Below are positions 10,501 to 18,889 of a DNA stretch of 35,454 bases, piece by piece; position 1 is the first letter of the stretch; each line of letters begins with the position of its first letter. A model generated the notes under the pieces. The model saw only the letters and a program-made list of their open reading frames with translations. It searched no databases and was not told where the DNA came from. The translations under genes were made by a program, and so were the position numbers. Origin of the DNA: Candidatus Berkelbacteria bacterium (GTDB lineage: Bacteria; Patescibacteriota; UBA1384; DTJR01); contig JAOUGE010000009.1 of NCBI GenBank assembly GCA_029865605.1, positions 1-35,454 of the forward strand, in the 5' to 3' direction.

Positions 10501-10820
10501 CCGTCTTTGTCTAAAATAGGCTTTCCATATTTGTCGTATTGAGGAACTTGGCTTTTTCTTAGGTATTTTGAGATGAGAATGTCTGAAGCCAGTCTCGACC
10601 AATTTCTGGGTATTTCTATGTCATTCATCTCAAAAACGACAGATCCGTCAGCATTGCTGATTTTCGAGCTTCTTAGTTCATATTGAGTCGATTCAAAAGG
10701 GTCTTCCCCGAGTTTTGTGAAAAATCTTTCTATTTTTAAACCCTTCTTGTTTCTTGACGGCCCGCCTTTCTTTTTCCCGCTTGGCGTTTTTGTTTGAACT
10801 CTTACAGCGACTTTTGGCAA
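7578..10820 (-). CDS. nrdJ: Adenosylcobalamin-dependent (class II) ribonucleoside-diphosphate reductase
   Basis: 1080 aa: '[13 protein letters not shown]', '[21 protein letters not shown]', '[34 protein letters not shown]', and a C-terminal Cys cluster '[28 protein letters not shown]'. Confidence 0.96.
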   Translation of the reverse strand: [1080 protein letters not shown]

Positions 10821-10836
10821 TTCCCCTCCCTTTTTT

Positions 10837-11283
10837 CTAGTTGCTCTTTAGCTTGGTAAGCTCCTCTTGAAATGATTCTATCTGTTCGAAGTTTTTGTAA
10901 ACACTTACAAACCGTAGATATGATATTTCATCTAGTTTGCGTAGTCTATTAATGACCAAATTACCTATCTTTTTTGTCGAGATCGCCGGCTCTGCTGACT
11001 CGATTACTTTTTGCTCTATGTCGTCAACTATTTCACTTAATAGTTCTGGGCCTATTCTCCCGCTGGCAGCGGTTTCCATCCCTTTATAAATTTTATCCCT
11101 GTCAAACGGCTCTACCCTGCCATCTCGCTTGGTTACAGAAAGTCGAACGTGCTCTATTTTTTCGTAGGTGGTGAATCTGAACTGACAGCTTTCACACTCC
11201 CGCCTTCGTCTTATTGTTCTTGAATCGACATCACGTGAGTCTATCACTTGAGTGTTAGTTGATTTGCACTTTGGGCAGGTCAT
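10837..11283 (-). CDS. nrdR: Transcriptional repressor NrdR
   Basis: 'MTCPKCKSTNTQVIDSRDVDS...RRRRECESCQFRFTTYEKIE' zinc ribbon plus ATP-cone. Confidence 0.97.
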   Translation of the reverse strand: MTCPKCKSTNTQVIDSRDVDSRTIRRRRECESCQFRFTTYEKIEHVRLSVTKRDGRVEPFDRDKIYKGMETAASGRIGPELLSEIVDDIEQKVIESAEPAISTKKIGNLVINRLRKLDEISYLRFVSVYKNFEQIESFQEELTKLKSN

Positions 11284-11341
11284 TTTTTCTATTTTTTAGC
11301 GTTTTTATAGTTTACCGGCAGTTTTCAGATGAATTTAAAAA

Positions 11342-11388
11342 GCACAATATATAGTGCTTTCCTAAATATAAACCACAATATAGTGTTG
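11342..11388 (-). promoter_or_regulatory. Tandem NrdR boxes in the nrdR-nrdJ promoter
   Basis: GCACAATATATAGTGC (11342-11357) and CCACAATATAGTGTTG (11373-11388) both match the NrdR-box palindrome; CACAATAT cores start 31 bp apart. Confidence 0.85.
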
Positions 11389-11392
11389 TCAA
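11365..11392 (-). promoter_or_regulatory. Sigma70-type promoter of the nrdR operon
   Basis: Minus strand TTGACA (11387-11392), 16 nt spacer, TATATT (11365-11370). The upstream NrdR box lies in the spacer. Confidence 0.75.
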
Positions 11393-11514
11393 TATATCGA
11401 TGGTCGATAAGTCCGATTACAGTTAAAAAATGCCGCCTCATTTATCCTAGCATCGGAGGGCGAGGTCATACCAAATGACTTCTTTGGTTTACTGATTATC
11501 GGAGGTCTAGAGTG

Positions 11515-12645
11515 CTATTTTAGCTTTCGTCTTATAAAGGCCGGGACTTCGAGTTCATCTTCTTCCGTCTCTGTTTCATATTCGTTTTCTTCAGCATATG
11601 AAGGATAGCTTGGAGTTGGCTGGGCAGCAGGAGTTTGTATTGTTGAAATTGGCGTTGATTCGATCATTGGCGGTCGGGCTGGTTTCTTTGTCTCTACGCC
11701 TTCGTCGAATCCGGTAGCAATAACGGTTATTTTAACCTCTCCCGACATTGATTCGTCAACAATTGCGCCAAAAATGATATTGGCGTCAGGATCGGCAGCT
11801 TCGGTAATTATCTTTGCTGCTTCATCAATTTCGTACATGCTCATATCGGGGCCGCCAGTGATATTGAAAAGTATCCCCTTTGCTCCATCTATCGATAACT
11901 CCAGAAGCGGTGAATCAATTGCTGCTCTGGCTGCTTCGATTGCTCGATTATCTCCCGATCCTCGTCCAATCCCCATCAGCGCCGACCCCGCATCAGCCAT
12001 AATCGTTTTGACGTCGGCGAAGTCAACGTTTATTATTCCGTGCAAAGTGATTAAATCGGATATGCCCTGAACGCCTTGGCGCAGTATATCGTCGACAACC
12101 GTGAAAGCGTCTGTAAGGGAAGTTTTTTTGTCGATAACCTGCAGTAAGCGGTCGTTGGGGATGACGATTAGAGTGTCAACCTTATCTCTTAATTCCTCGA
12201 TTCCTTCGTCGGCAACCTTTTTGCGGCGCATTCCCTCGAAGCTGAAGGGCTTCGTTACTATGCCAACGGTTAGGGATCCTAATTCTCTAGCAATAGCCGC
12301 AGCTACTGGTCCTGCTCCAGTCCCGGTGCCACCGCCGGCTCCATAGGTTACAAATACCATATCCGAGCCCTTTAATGCCTCGTATATTTCTTCCTTGTTT
12401 TCCTCAACGGATTTCTTGCCGATTTCTACAGATGATCCGGCGCCGAGGCCTCGGGTAGTTTCTTTGCCAATTTGAATTTTAACTGGGGCGGGATTGTTAA
12501 CGAGCGCTTGAGCGTCGGTATTGATTGCTACAAACTCGACGCCCTTCAATTTTGCGTCTATCATTCTTTGAACCGAGTTTCCCCCGGAGCCGCCTACTCC
12601 TACAACTCGTATCGTAGCAAATGTTTCGAGATCGTCTTTTATCAT
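11515..12645 (-). CDS. ftsZ: Cell division protein FtsZ
   Basis: '[13 protein letters not shown]', tubulin signature '[12 protein letters not shown]', and C-terminal '[11 protein letters not shown]'. Confidence 0.98.
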   Translation of the reverse strand: MIKDDLETFATIRVVGVGGSGGNSVQRMIDAKLKGVEFVAINTDAQALVNNPAPVKIQIGKETTRGLGAGSSVEIGKKSVEENKEEIYEALKGSDMVFVTYGAGGGTGTGAGPVAAAIARELGSLTVGIVTKPFSFEGMRRKKVADEGIEELRDKVDTLIVIPNDRLLQVIDKKTSLTDAFTVVDDILRQGVQGISDLITLHGIINVDFADVKTIMADAGSALMGIGRGSGDNRAIEAARAAIDSPLLELSIDGAKGILFNITGGPDMSMYEIDEAAKIITEAADPDANIIFGAIVDESMSGEVKITVIATGFDEGVETKKPARPPMIESTPISTIQTPAAQPTPSYPSYAEENEYETETEEDELEVPAFIRRKLK

Positions 12646-12656
12646 CTCTAAGCCTT

Positions 12657-13907
12657 TTACGGAATGAAATTTTTAAAAATCTCCTTTACCCTGCTGAAGG
12701 CCCCTCCCATTTTCTTTAAATTGGTGTTTGCCCTTTTTCCATTAGACACGCTTGTTTGTATTTCGTCAAGACCCCAGATAAGAAGTCCGATGGCTGTAGC
12801 GTACTCTGGATCGTCTAGTTTGTCAACAATTCCTGAAACCTCGAAAATGGGCTGGCCAATCTGGACGGGCAACCCGAGCGATTTTTTAGCTAGTTGCTGT
12901 AAGCCTTCAAGCCTGGCTCCTCCTCCAGTAATAACCGCTCCGGCTGGTAGCATTTCATCTTTTTGAATGGATTTAAGCTCGTCTCTAATCATACCAAAGA
13001 GCTCGCTTAGTCTTGCCGCGGCAATTTCGCAAATATATCTCCGGTTGGGTCTTTCCTTTTCTCCCCTCTCAAACTCGGCAAGGTCTATCTTTTCAGATTC
13101 TCTCACTTCTTCTATGTCAACATTTACTTTACTGGTTTTTATTTTTTCAGCGCCGTCAATTGAAATTTTTAACCCAATGGCAATATCATTGGTGATGTGA
13201 TTTGAGCCGATCGGAATTACTTTTGAGTGGATTAGTGAACATTCTTCATAAACCGCGATCGAGGTGTTCGACGCTCCAATATCAATTAAAACCGTGCCGA
13301 TTTCTTTTTGTCTTTTGGACAGATATACCTTAGCTGAAGCAAGTGGAGCAAATACCATTCCCTCTATTTCTAAGCCTGACTGGGTAATGGCTTTGCTCAG
13401 GCTTTTCAAGGCCATCGTTGAGCAGCCTATCACGTGAGAGATGACCTCGAGTCTTATTCCGGCCATACCGATGGGGTTTTTGATATCTGTTTGCCCGTCA
13501 ACGATATATGACTTAGGGATTGAATGGATTATTTCGTAATTAGGGGGAAGGGCGACTGAATTTGCAGATTCAGTCACTCTTTCGACGTCTTCTTCTTGAA
13601 TTTCGCTATCAGCCCGGCTGACGGCAACGACACCCTTTGAGTCAACCGATATGATTTGGTTGCCGCTGATTGAGGCAAAACAGCTTATAAGTTCCGTTCC
13701 GCAAGTTCTCTGGGCTTCCTCGATTGATGCTGAAATGGCGCTGACAGTGTCTTCGATATCAACGACACAGCCCTTTCTCAAGCCGGAGTTTGGCGCTCTT
13801 CCAATCCCGGTTATATTAATCATTCCTTCTTGAATCTGCCCGACAATTACGGTTACTTTGGATGTCCCGACATCTAGGGCTACAACAAGCCCCTCATCTT
13901 CCTTCAA
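12657..13907 (-). CDS. ftsA: Cell division protein FtsA
   Basis: '[17 protein letters not shown]', '[17 protein letters not shown]' and '[14 protein letters not shown]' (actin/ASKHA motifs), adjacent to ftsZ. Confidence 0.96.
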   Translation of the reverse strand: MKEDEGLVVALDVGTSKVTVIVGQIQEGMINITGIGRAPNSGLRKGCVVDIEDTVSAISASIEEAQRTCGTELISCFASISGNQIISVDSKGVVAVSRADSEIQEEDVERVTESANSVALPPNYEIIHSIPKSYIVDGQTDIKNPIGMAGIRLEVISHVIGCSTMALKSLSKAITQSGLEIEGMVFAPLASAKVYLSKRQKEIGTVLIDIGASNTSIAVYEECSLIHSKVIPIGSNHITNDIAIGLKISIDGAEKIKTSKVNVDIEEVRESEKIDLAEFERGEKERPNRRYICEIAAARLSELFGMIRDELKSIQKDEMLPAGAVITGGGARLEGLQQLAKKSLGLPVQIGQPIFEVSGIVDKLDDPEYATAIGLLIWGLDEIQTSVSNGKRANTNLKKMGGAFSRVKEIFKNFIP

Positions 13908-13943
13908 CGTTCCCTCCTGACCTAATTACCTTCGCTGCTCTTG

Positions 13944-14318
13944 CTATTCTGGGTGATGAATTCCCAGCAGATGGTTTATGCCATGCCTTAATACAAAAAT
14001 AATTTCTTTTTCAAAGGATTTATTTGTCTTCTCGGCCTGCTCTTCTATTATATCACCACAGATTATCACTGTGCCAATATTTGTAGCTTTCTCTCCTGGT
14101 ACTGTCTTGAGCGGAAAACTAAGAACGTCAGTTGGATAATCCCTATTTAGATATTTTTTATTAAGACTTCTAACTTTAGATTTTCCGGCTATTTCTATTT
14201 CAAGCCAACAGTTTTTTTCGCCCCTTTTTTTAAGCCAGTCCAGCGCTTCTTTTTTAAGCACGGCTGAATAGTCGCTAAATTTTTTAATAGTTCTGACTTC
14301 TGCCTTGTTAGAACTCAT
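13944..14318 (-). CDS. ybeY: Endoribonuclease YbeY / rRNA maturation factor
   Basis: 'NKKYLNRDYPTDVLSFPL' and 'HGINHLLGIHH' (Hx3Hx5H); ends directly after the last zinc ligand. Confidence 0.9.
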   Translation of the reverse strand: MSSNKAEVRTIKKFSDYSAVLKKEALDWLKKRGEKNCWLEIEIAGKSKVRSLNKKYLNRDYPTDVLSFPLKTVPGEKATNIGTVIICGDIIEEQAEKTNKSFEKEIIFVLRHGINHLLGIHHPE

Positions 14319-14320
14319 TT

Positions 14321-14755
14321 TTAAGTTTCGGTTGACTTTCTTACAATTTGAGCTACTTTTGCTCCGTCGGCGCGTCCTTTCAGTTCGGCCATTACCGCCT
14401 TCATAACAGAACCGAAAGATTTGTCGTCTAAATCATTCAATTTACTTTTTACGACTTCTTCGATTTGAGTCTCACTAAGTTCCTCGGGTAGATAGTTTTT
14501 AATTATCTCAATTTCCTTGGTCGTCTTTGAAACTAAATCTTCTCTGCCACCAGCTTTGAATTGTTCAAGGGCCTCTTCTCTTTGTTTCAACTCGCTTTTG
14601 AGAACCTGGACTTCGTCCTGATTATTATAGCTATCGCCCTTTTCCTTGGATTTATTCAATAGAGCGGCCTTGATAGTCTGAAGTAAAACCCGCTTCTCAG
14701 CATCGCCGCCCTTATATTCCTTTATAATTTGTTCGTTGATTTGGTCTAGTATCAT
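14321..14755 (-). CDS. yqeY: GatB/YqeY domain protein
   Basis: 'LLQTIKAALLNKSKEKG...YLPEELSETQIEEVV...FGSVMKAVMAELKGRADGAKVAQIVRK'. Confidence 0.92.
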   Translation of the reverse strand: MILDQINEQIIKEYKGGDAEKRVLLQTIKAALLNKSKEKGDSYNNQDEVQVLKSELKQREEALEQFKAGGREDLVSKTTKEIEIIKNYLPEELSETQIEEVVKSKLNDLDDKSFGSVMKAVMAELKGRADGAKVAQIVRKSTET

Positions 14756-14756
14756 T

Positions 14757-14858
14757 TTAAAGATTATTTATTTCGAAGGTGCTATTTGAATATTTTGTTA
14801 AGTAATAAATAACTAAAATCAAAATCAGCACGACAGCCGCGTATATGACAATTTGCAT
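14757..14858 (-). CDS. Possible 33 aa single-TM protein (trimmed from track ORF 14757..14972)
   Basis: MQIVIYAAVVLILILVIYYLTKYSNSTFEINNL; the 5' part of the track ORF overlaps rpsU in another frame and is probably not coding. Confidence 0.4.
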   Translation of the reverse strand: MQIVIYAAVVLILILVIYYLTKYSNSTFEINNL

Positions 14859-14868
14859 CCCGAGTAAT

Positions 14869-15048
14869 CTACCACCCCCTCTTTGTTTCTGATCTCTCGG
14901 CTTTTCTTCGGGCGGAAGATCGCCTCTCTCTTCTTGACGGGCCTTTTTCTCTAAACCTTCTTTTTTTTGCATCAGTTAACACTCCGCTTAACTGAACCTC
15001 TCTAAGAAATTTTCTTACCATTACCTCTGGCGATTCGCTTTTTCTCAA
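14869..15048 (-). CDS. rpsU: Small ribosomal subunit protein bS21 (TTG start), not in ORF track
   Basis: Minus-strand translation: MRKSESPEVMVRKFLREVQLSGVLTDAKKRRFREKGPSRRERRSSARRKAERSETKRGW*. Preceded by GGGGAGGTGA; located between HIT and yqeY. Confidence 0.88.
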   Translation of the reverse strand: MRKSESPEVMVRKFLREVQLSGVLTDAKKRRFREKGPSRRERRSSARRKAERSETKRGW

Positions 15049-15116
15049 CTTTTTTCACCTCCCCGTTGCTTAAATTAATTAATAGCTGATTAATTATATA
15101 ACTTTTTGGAATTTTT

Positions 15117-15455
15117 TCAATCGCACATTCTGCCAAGGCTATGGCCGCCGAGCAGATGAAAGTGAACGTGATCTACTGTTTGCCCGGCATCTTTCAGGTG
15201 GTTGGTCACAACTCTAAATCCTGTTTTGTCAATGCCGGTTCTTTGAGCCACAATTCTAATCGCGGAAAAAATTTGCTTTAGGGCAAGGCCGACCTTCTTT
15301 TCATGGGCGGATTTTCCGAGATGTGATTTGGGGAAAATCAAGGCGTGAACTTTTGCCTTAGGGTCAATATCGTAAACCGCGATTACATCCTTATCTTCCC
15401 AGATAATATCGGCTTTTATCTTCTTTTTTGCGATTTGGCAAAAAATGCATTCCAT
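15117..15455 (-). CDS. HIT family (histidine triad) nucleotide-binding protein
   Basis: 'CIFCQIAKKKIKADIIWEDKDVIAVYDI' and 'HVHFHLLGG'; ATG at 15455, or TTG at 15461 as in the track. Confidence 0.94.
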   Translation of the reverse strand: MECIFCQIAKKKIKADIIWEDKDVIAVYDIDPKAKVHALIFPKSHLGKSAHEKKVGLALKQIFSAIRIVAQRTGIDKTGFRVVTNHLKDAGQTVDHVHFHLLGGHSLGRMCD

Positions 15456-15478
15456 AAGCAAAATTTAACATTATACCC

Positions 15479-15506
15479 TTGACAAATCAAATTATTGTGT
15501 TATAAT
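15479..15506 (+). promoter_or_regulatory. Sigma70-type promoter of the lytic transglycosylase gene
   Basis: TTGACA (15479-15484), 16 nt spacer, TATAAT (15501-15506). Confidence 0.75.
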
Positions 15507-15511
15507 GTAGC

Positions 15512-15585
15512 TCTTCTCCAAATGGAGAAGATTTTTATTTGCGGCGGCCTCCAGTTGGCGCAAGGAAACTGGAGAATCGCAACAA
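15512..15585 (+). promoter_or_regulatory. Structured 5' leader: terminator-like hairpin then a hairpin occluding the Shine-Dalgarno
   Basis: CTTCTCCAAATGGAGAAG-ATTTTTATTT, then CTCCAGTT..AACTGGAG where GGAG is the likely SD for the ATG at 15586. Confidence 0.5.
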
Positions 15586-16185
15586 ATGAATAAACATATA
15601 GTCCAAACTGCGTTTTGGATCGCTATAATACTAACAGTTGCGACCACCTCGATGGCCGCTAATTTTAGTTATGAGGACACAACCCAAGGTGTTAAGCTCG
15701 CTAAGCGCTCTGGCGCAATCTTCGAGTTGGAGATTAATAAGGTTGAAATCAAGCCTGGTTTATCCGAAATACAAAAGAAAAACGCTCGAGTTCAAACCGC
15801 AGTTAGGACCTCGCCGGTTATTTCTGAAATTCTTTCTCTTGAGCAATTAAGGGCTCTTTATAAAGAGGCAGGAGCGAAATACGGCATTGACTGGAGGCTA
15901 ATTGAAGCTGTTCACCAGGTTGAGTCAGGGAAATCTGGTTCAACTTGTAAGTCAAGCTATGCCGGTGCCACCGGGCCGATGCAGTTCCTTCCTTCTACTT
16001 TTAGGGTTTATGCTGAACCCGGCTCAAATATCTGTGACTTGAGATCTTCGATTTTTGCCGCCGCCAACCTTTTAGCACGAGCCGGCGCTAGCTCAGGCGA
16101 TATTGATTCAGCCCTATTCTCCTATAACCACTCACTTGCTTATGTGAGGTTGGTTAAGAGTGTCATGGAGAGTATCCGGGTCTAA
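15586..16185 (+). CDS. Lytic transglycosylase (SLT domain)
   Basis: Signal peptide; 'IDWRLIEAVHQVESGKSG...SYAGATGPMQFLPSTFRVYA'. Confidence 0.88.
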   Translation: MNKHIVQTAFWIAIILTVATTSMAANFSYEDTTQGVKLAKRSGAIFELEINKVEIKPGLSEIQKKNARVQTAVRTSPVISEILSLEQLRALYKEAGAKYGIDWRLIEAVHQVESGKSGSTCKSSYAGATGPMQFLPSTFRVYAEPGSNICDLRSSIFAAANLLARAGASSGDIDSALFSYNHSLAYVRLVKSVMESIRV

Positions 16186-16188
16186 GGT

Positions 16189-17238
16189 CTAAATGAAGCT
16201 GGGGCTGACCTCTGGCGGTATTATTTCATACCAAGTGGTTCCGGGGTTAAACTCGATCTCAACTCCGGCTTCAGTGTAAAATTTGGTCCTTGAATCGCGG
16301 GCCGGCTTTTTCCAAGTAGCCGCAATTACCTCCCCGTCTCTGAGTACAGTCGCCTTGCCGGAGCCGGTCGTGGTGAAAACCCAGTTTTGGCTGCCGTAGC
16401 TGCCGTGAGGCTGCAGAGTCCGAGTCACGGTTTGAATGATTATATTTTCGGCCGTGATTTGCTTGCCGCTGGTTAAATCTTTATGTTCTTTTCCGGCTAA
16501 AAACCTGGCGTATTTATTCTCGGTTGGACTATACGACCATCTTACCTTATACGAGGCGGATGAGAAGTTAATCTCGACGCCCTTTCCGGCTTGGTTGGCC
16601 GGTCCGCTTGCTTTAAACTTCATCGTTTCAAAGTTTGATGAACTTGTGTCGTATTTTTTGGAAGCGGCATATTCGTATAATTTATCTGTTGATGAGTAGA
16701 GCGTGTGCTCAGAGGCGACCCCTCTTCCCTTCTGGTCCCTCCAGAAATATTTTTGGGAATGGTTCAAATCTTTAATTTGGTAATTACCGATATTGGCCAA
16801 GGCGTCTTCGTTGCCGCCGGCATGGGCAAAAAAGGCATCGTATTCTTTAAGCCAGTCCATAAAAAACAGCCTTGCGCTTCGGATCGGGCCGATCTCCTTT
16901 GTGTCTTTAGGGCCATAAATAGCTAGATATCTTGTTATTCCCCCTTCGGTTATTGCTTCATAAACCAAGCTTGCATCAATTAATCCTGACTGGGGCCTCG
17001 CGTCGGGATGGTTTTCTATTACTACTGCCAGGGGGTGGCGTAGCGCTTTTTGTTTGTCTTTATATGAAGCGCCGTCTAGCATACAGAGAGTTAATTGCTC
17101 TGGGGTTGTGCTTGCTTCTTCGGCAGTGTTCACAGCGGATTCTTTCTTGGGATAATATTTTGCGGCGATAGCCCCGCCGATAATAAAAACGCTAACGATG
17201 ATTGAAATTATTAGAGCCGTTTTATATTTTTTATTCAT
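16189..17238 (-). CDS. DUF3048 (YerB-like) domain protein, membrane anchored
   Basis: 'HPLAVVIENHPDARPQSGLIDASLVYEAITEGGITRYLAIY...IGPIRSARLFFMDWLKEYDAFFAHAGGN'. Confidence 0.9.
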   Translation of the reverse strand: MNKKYKTALIISIIVSVFIIGGAIAAKYYPKKESAVNTAEEASTTPEQLTLCMLDGASYKDKQKALRHPLAVVIENHPDARPQSGLIDASLVYEAITEGGITRYLAIYGPKDTKEIGPIRSARLFFMDWLKEYDAFFAHAGGNEDALANIGNYQIKDLNHSQKYFWRDQKGRGVASEHTLYSSTDKLYEYAASKKYDTSSSNFETMKFKASGPANQAGKGVEINFSSASYKVRWSYSPTENKYARFLAGKEHKDLTSGKQITAENIIIQTVTRTLQPHGSYGSQNWVFTTTGSGKATVLRDGEVIAATWKKPARDSRTKFYTEAGVEIEFNPGTTWYEIIPPEVSPSFI

Positions 17239-17635
17239 TGTCCCCTTCCTTTATTAAGTTTAAGCCAATCTCGGCGTCATGGTATCTTGATATTTCTTCA
17301 TCGCTTTCTAAAATAGCATATTCAAAAGTTGCCCCGACTTGGGCTTCTGCCAGATGTCCACCGGAACTGTTAAAGTTTGTGTCGCAAACGGTTATGTGGG
17401 GATGCAGCTCGCTTTTGCCCTCGGGGTTTTTAGCAATAATCGCCATAAACCCGGCTACTTCCAAAGGGCCCGTAAATTCTTTTTCCAGATAGGTTTTCGT
17501 TTCGAGGTTGTAGATTTTAAGCCTGGCTGAATCTAGTGCTCCAATACCTAAAACCAAGCCGCCCTCCATCTTTTCGACTATCCTGTTTAATGAGCTCACA
17601 ACCTCATCTCCTCTTTTTAATCTTGAGATTTTCAT
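17231..17635 (-). CDS. PPC (DUF296) domain protein
   Basis: 'GIGALDSARLKIYN...HPHITVCDTNFNSSGGHLAEAQVGATFEYAI'. Confidence 0.85.
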   Translation of the reverse strand: MKISRLKRGDEVVSSLNRIVEKMEGGLVLGIGALDSARLKIYNLETKTYLEKEFTGPLEVAGFMAIIAKNPEGKSELHPHITVCDTNFNSSGGHLAEAQVGATFEYAILESDEEISRYHDAEIGLNLIKEGDNE

Positions 17636-17645
17636 TATTAAGCAA

Positions 17646-18281
17646 CTAGTGCGTGTGTTTTAGAGCGTACAATATAAAACTTACCACAATCAGCGCCCCG
17701 AGACAAAAAATCAAGGTAAGTAGAATCGGGCTAAGGTATGAGGCCAGTTTTTCTTGAAAAATAATCAGAGAAATAGCTAGGATGAAATAGCTGATGAAAG
17801 CATTTTGAAAATCTTCATAGCTTGGAAGCATCGTTAGAACCACGGTGATTATTAAATAAAAAAAGAATAGAGTGGCAAAGACCTTGTTAGCGCTATTGAG
17901 TCCTGAGAGGTTGAAATCTGCAAATTTTTTAATGAGGATAAAGTAGACGACCGCTAGTCCGCTTGCAAGCGGCGCAATCGAGATTATCAAAATCCCCAAA
18001 ACCGGCAGCTTGGGCGCTTCGTGTTTTACGAATCCGCCCGTTTTGGAAAAGAGCTTGAACGAACTTATTTTGGTAAAAGTGATGGCGCAGCCTGCAATGT
18101 GGGAAAGTTCATGTAGGATTACCCCGGGGAATAAGACTGCGTAAAATATTGTTGATTTAGAGCTTAATTGTTTTAAAAGAATTTCTTTAAAAAAATAGAC
18201 TAAAAAAAGAGCGATTATTATTAATATCGCTGGTTTGCCTGTATAGATCTGGCTACTTTGAGCCCAGGGCAATGACGGCAT
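17646..18281 (-). CDS. M50-like integral membrane zinc metalloprotease
   Basis: 'FPGVILHELSHIAGC' (HExxH inside a TM context), multi-TM. Confidence 0.65.
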   Translation of the reverse strand: MPSLPWAQSSQIYTGKPAILIIIALFLVYFFKEILLKQLSSKSTIFYAVLFPGVILHELSHIAGCAITFTKISSFKLFSKTGGFVKHEAPKLPVLGILIISIAPLASGLAVVYFILIKKFADFNLSGLNSANKVFATLFFFYLIITVVLTMLPSYEDFQNAFISYFILAISLIIFQEKLASYLSPILLTLIFCLGALIVVSFILYALKHTH

Positions 18282-18840
18282 CGTAGGTGCCTACAGTTGT
18301 ATCGGAGTTTTCAATTTTGCCGGTGTAGTAGTCTTTAATCACATCTTTGAGGGCGTTGGCTAATTCTTCTTGTCCGGTTTTATAAAAAATAATTGTTTCG
18401 GCGTAGGTTTTTGAAGCGTTTCCGATTGATTCCACCTTAAAACCTTTGTCCTCAAGGACCTTTTTGATCTTGGCTGCCTCGCCGGAGATGCCGTTGCCGT
18501 TTGCTACTCTGATTTTCTCGTCTGTGTATTTGAATGTAGTTGTCGTTGGCGAACTTGTGGCAGCAACAGATGCTGTGGGGCTCGGGCTCGTTTGCACAGT
18601 CACTGTTTCTTCAACCGTAGGCGTAGTGCTTTCTTCTTTGGATCCTCGGTCGCCGCTGTAAAGAATATATAAAGCCGAGCCGACGGCCACTACGACAGCA
18701 ATTATACCAATTATCAGATAGAAAATTCCTCCACCACCAGAGGACGGCTCTTTAAAGCCGTGATCAAATTCATCTTTTTCCTCTTTTGGCTTGTCTTCCA
18801 GTTCTTTTTTAGGGTCAATTATATCAAGAGATTTTGCCAT
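18253..18840 (-). CDS. LytR C-terminal domain protein with single TM anchor
   Basis: 'IRVANGNGISGEAAKIKKVLEDKGFKVESIGNA', typical of LytR_C. Confidence 0.85.
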   Translation of the reverse strand: MAKSLDIIDPKKELEDKPKEEKDEFDHGFKEPSSGGGGIFYLIIGIIAVVVAVGSALYILYSGDRGSKEESTTPTVEETVTVQTSPSPTASVAATSSPTTTTFKYTDEKIRVANGNGISGEAAKIKKVLEDKGFKVESIGNASKTYAETIIFYKTGQEELANALKDVIKDYYTGKIENSDTTVGTYDAVIALGSK

Positions 18841-18872
18841 AGCTTGATTATAGCATAAATTTTTACTGTCAA
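18841..18872 (-). promoter_or_regulatory. Extended -10 promoter, apparently leaderless transcript
   Basis: Minus strand TTGACAGTAAAAATTTATGCTATAATCAAGCT-ATG: TGCTATAAT is 6 nt before the start codon. Confidence 0.65.
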
Positions 18873-18889
18873 CTCACCTCTTCTCTTTT

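Noticed and set aside
7578-10820. Intein in the B12-dependent RNR
   Set aside because: Length and continuous RNR motifs are consistent with an uninterrupted enzyme; no splicing-domain motifs seen.
14757-14972. 71 aa track ORF as a full-length gene
   Set aside because: Its first ~38 codons overlap rpsU in another frame with a charged, low-information sequence; only the C-terminal TM segment is plausible.
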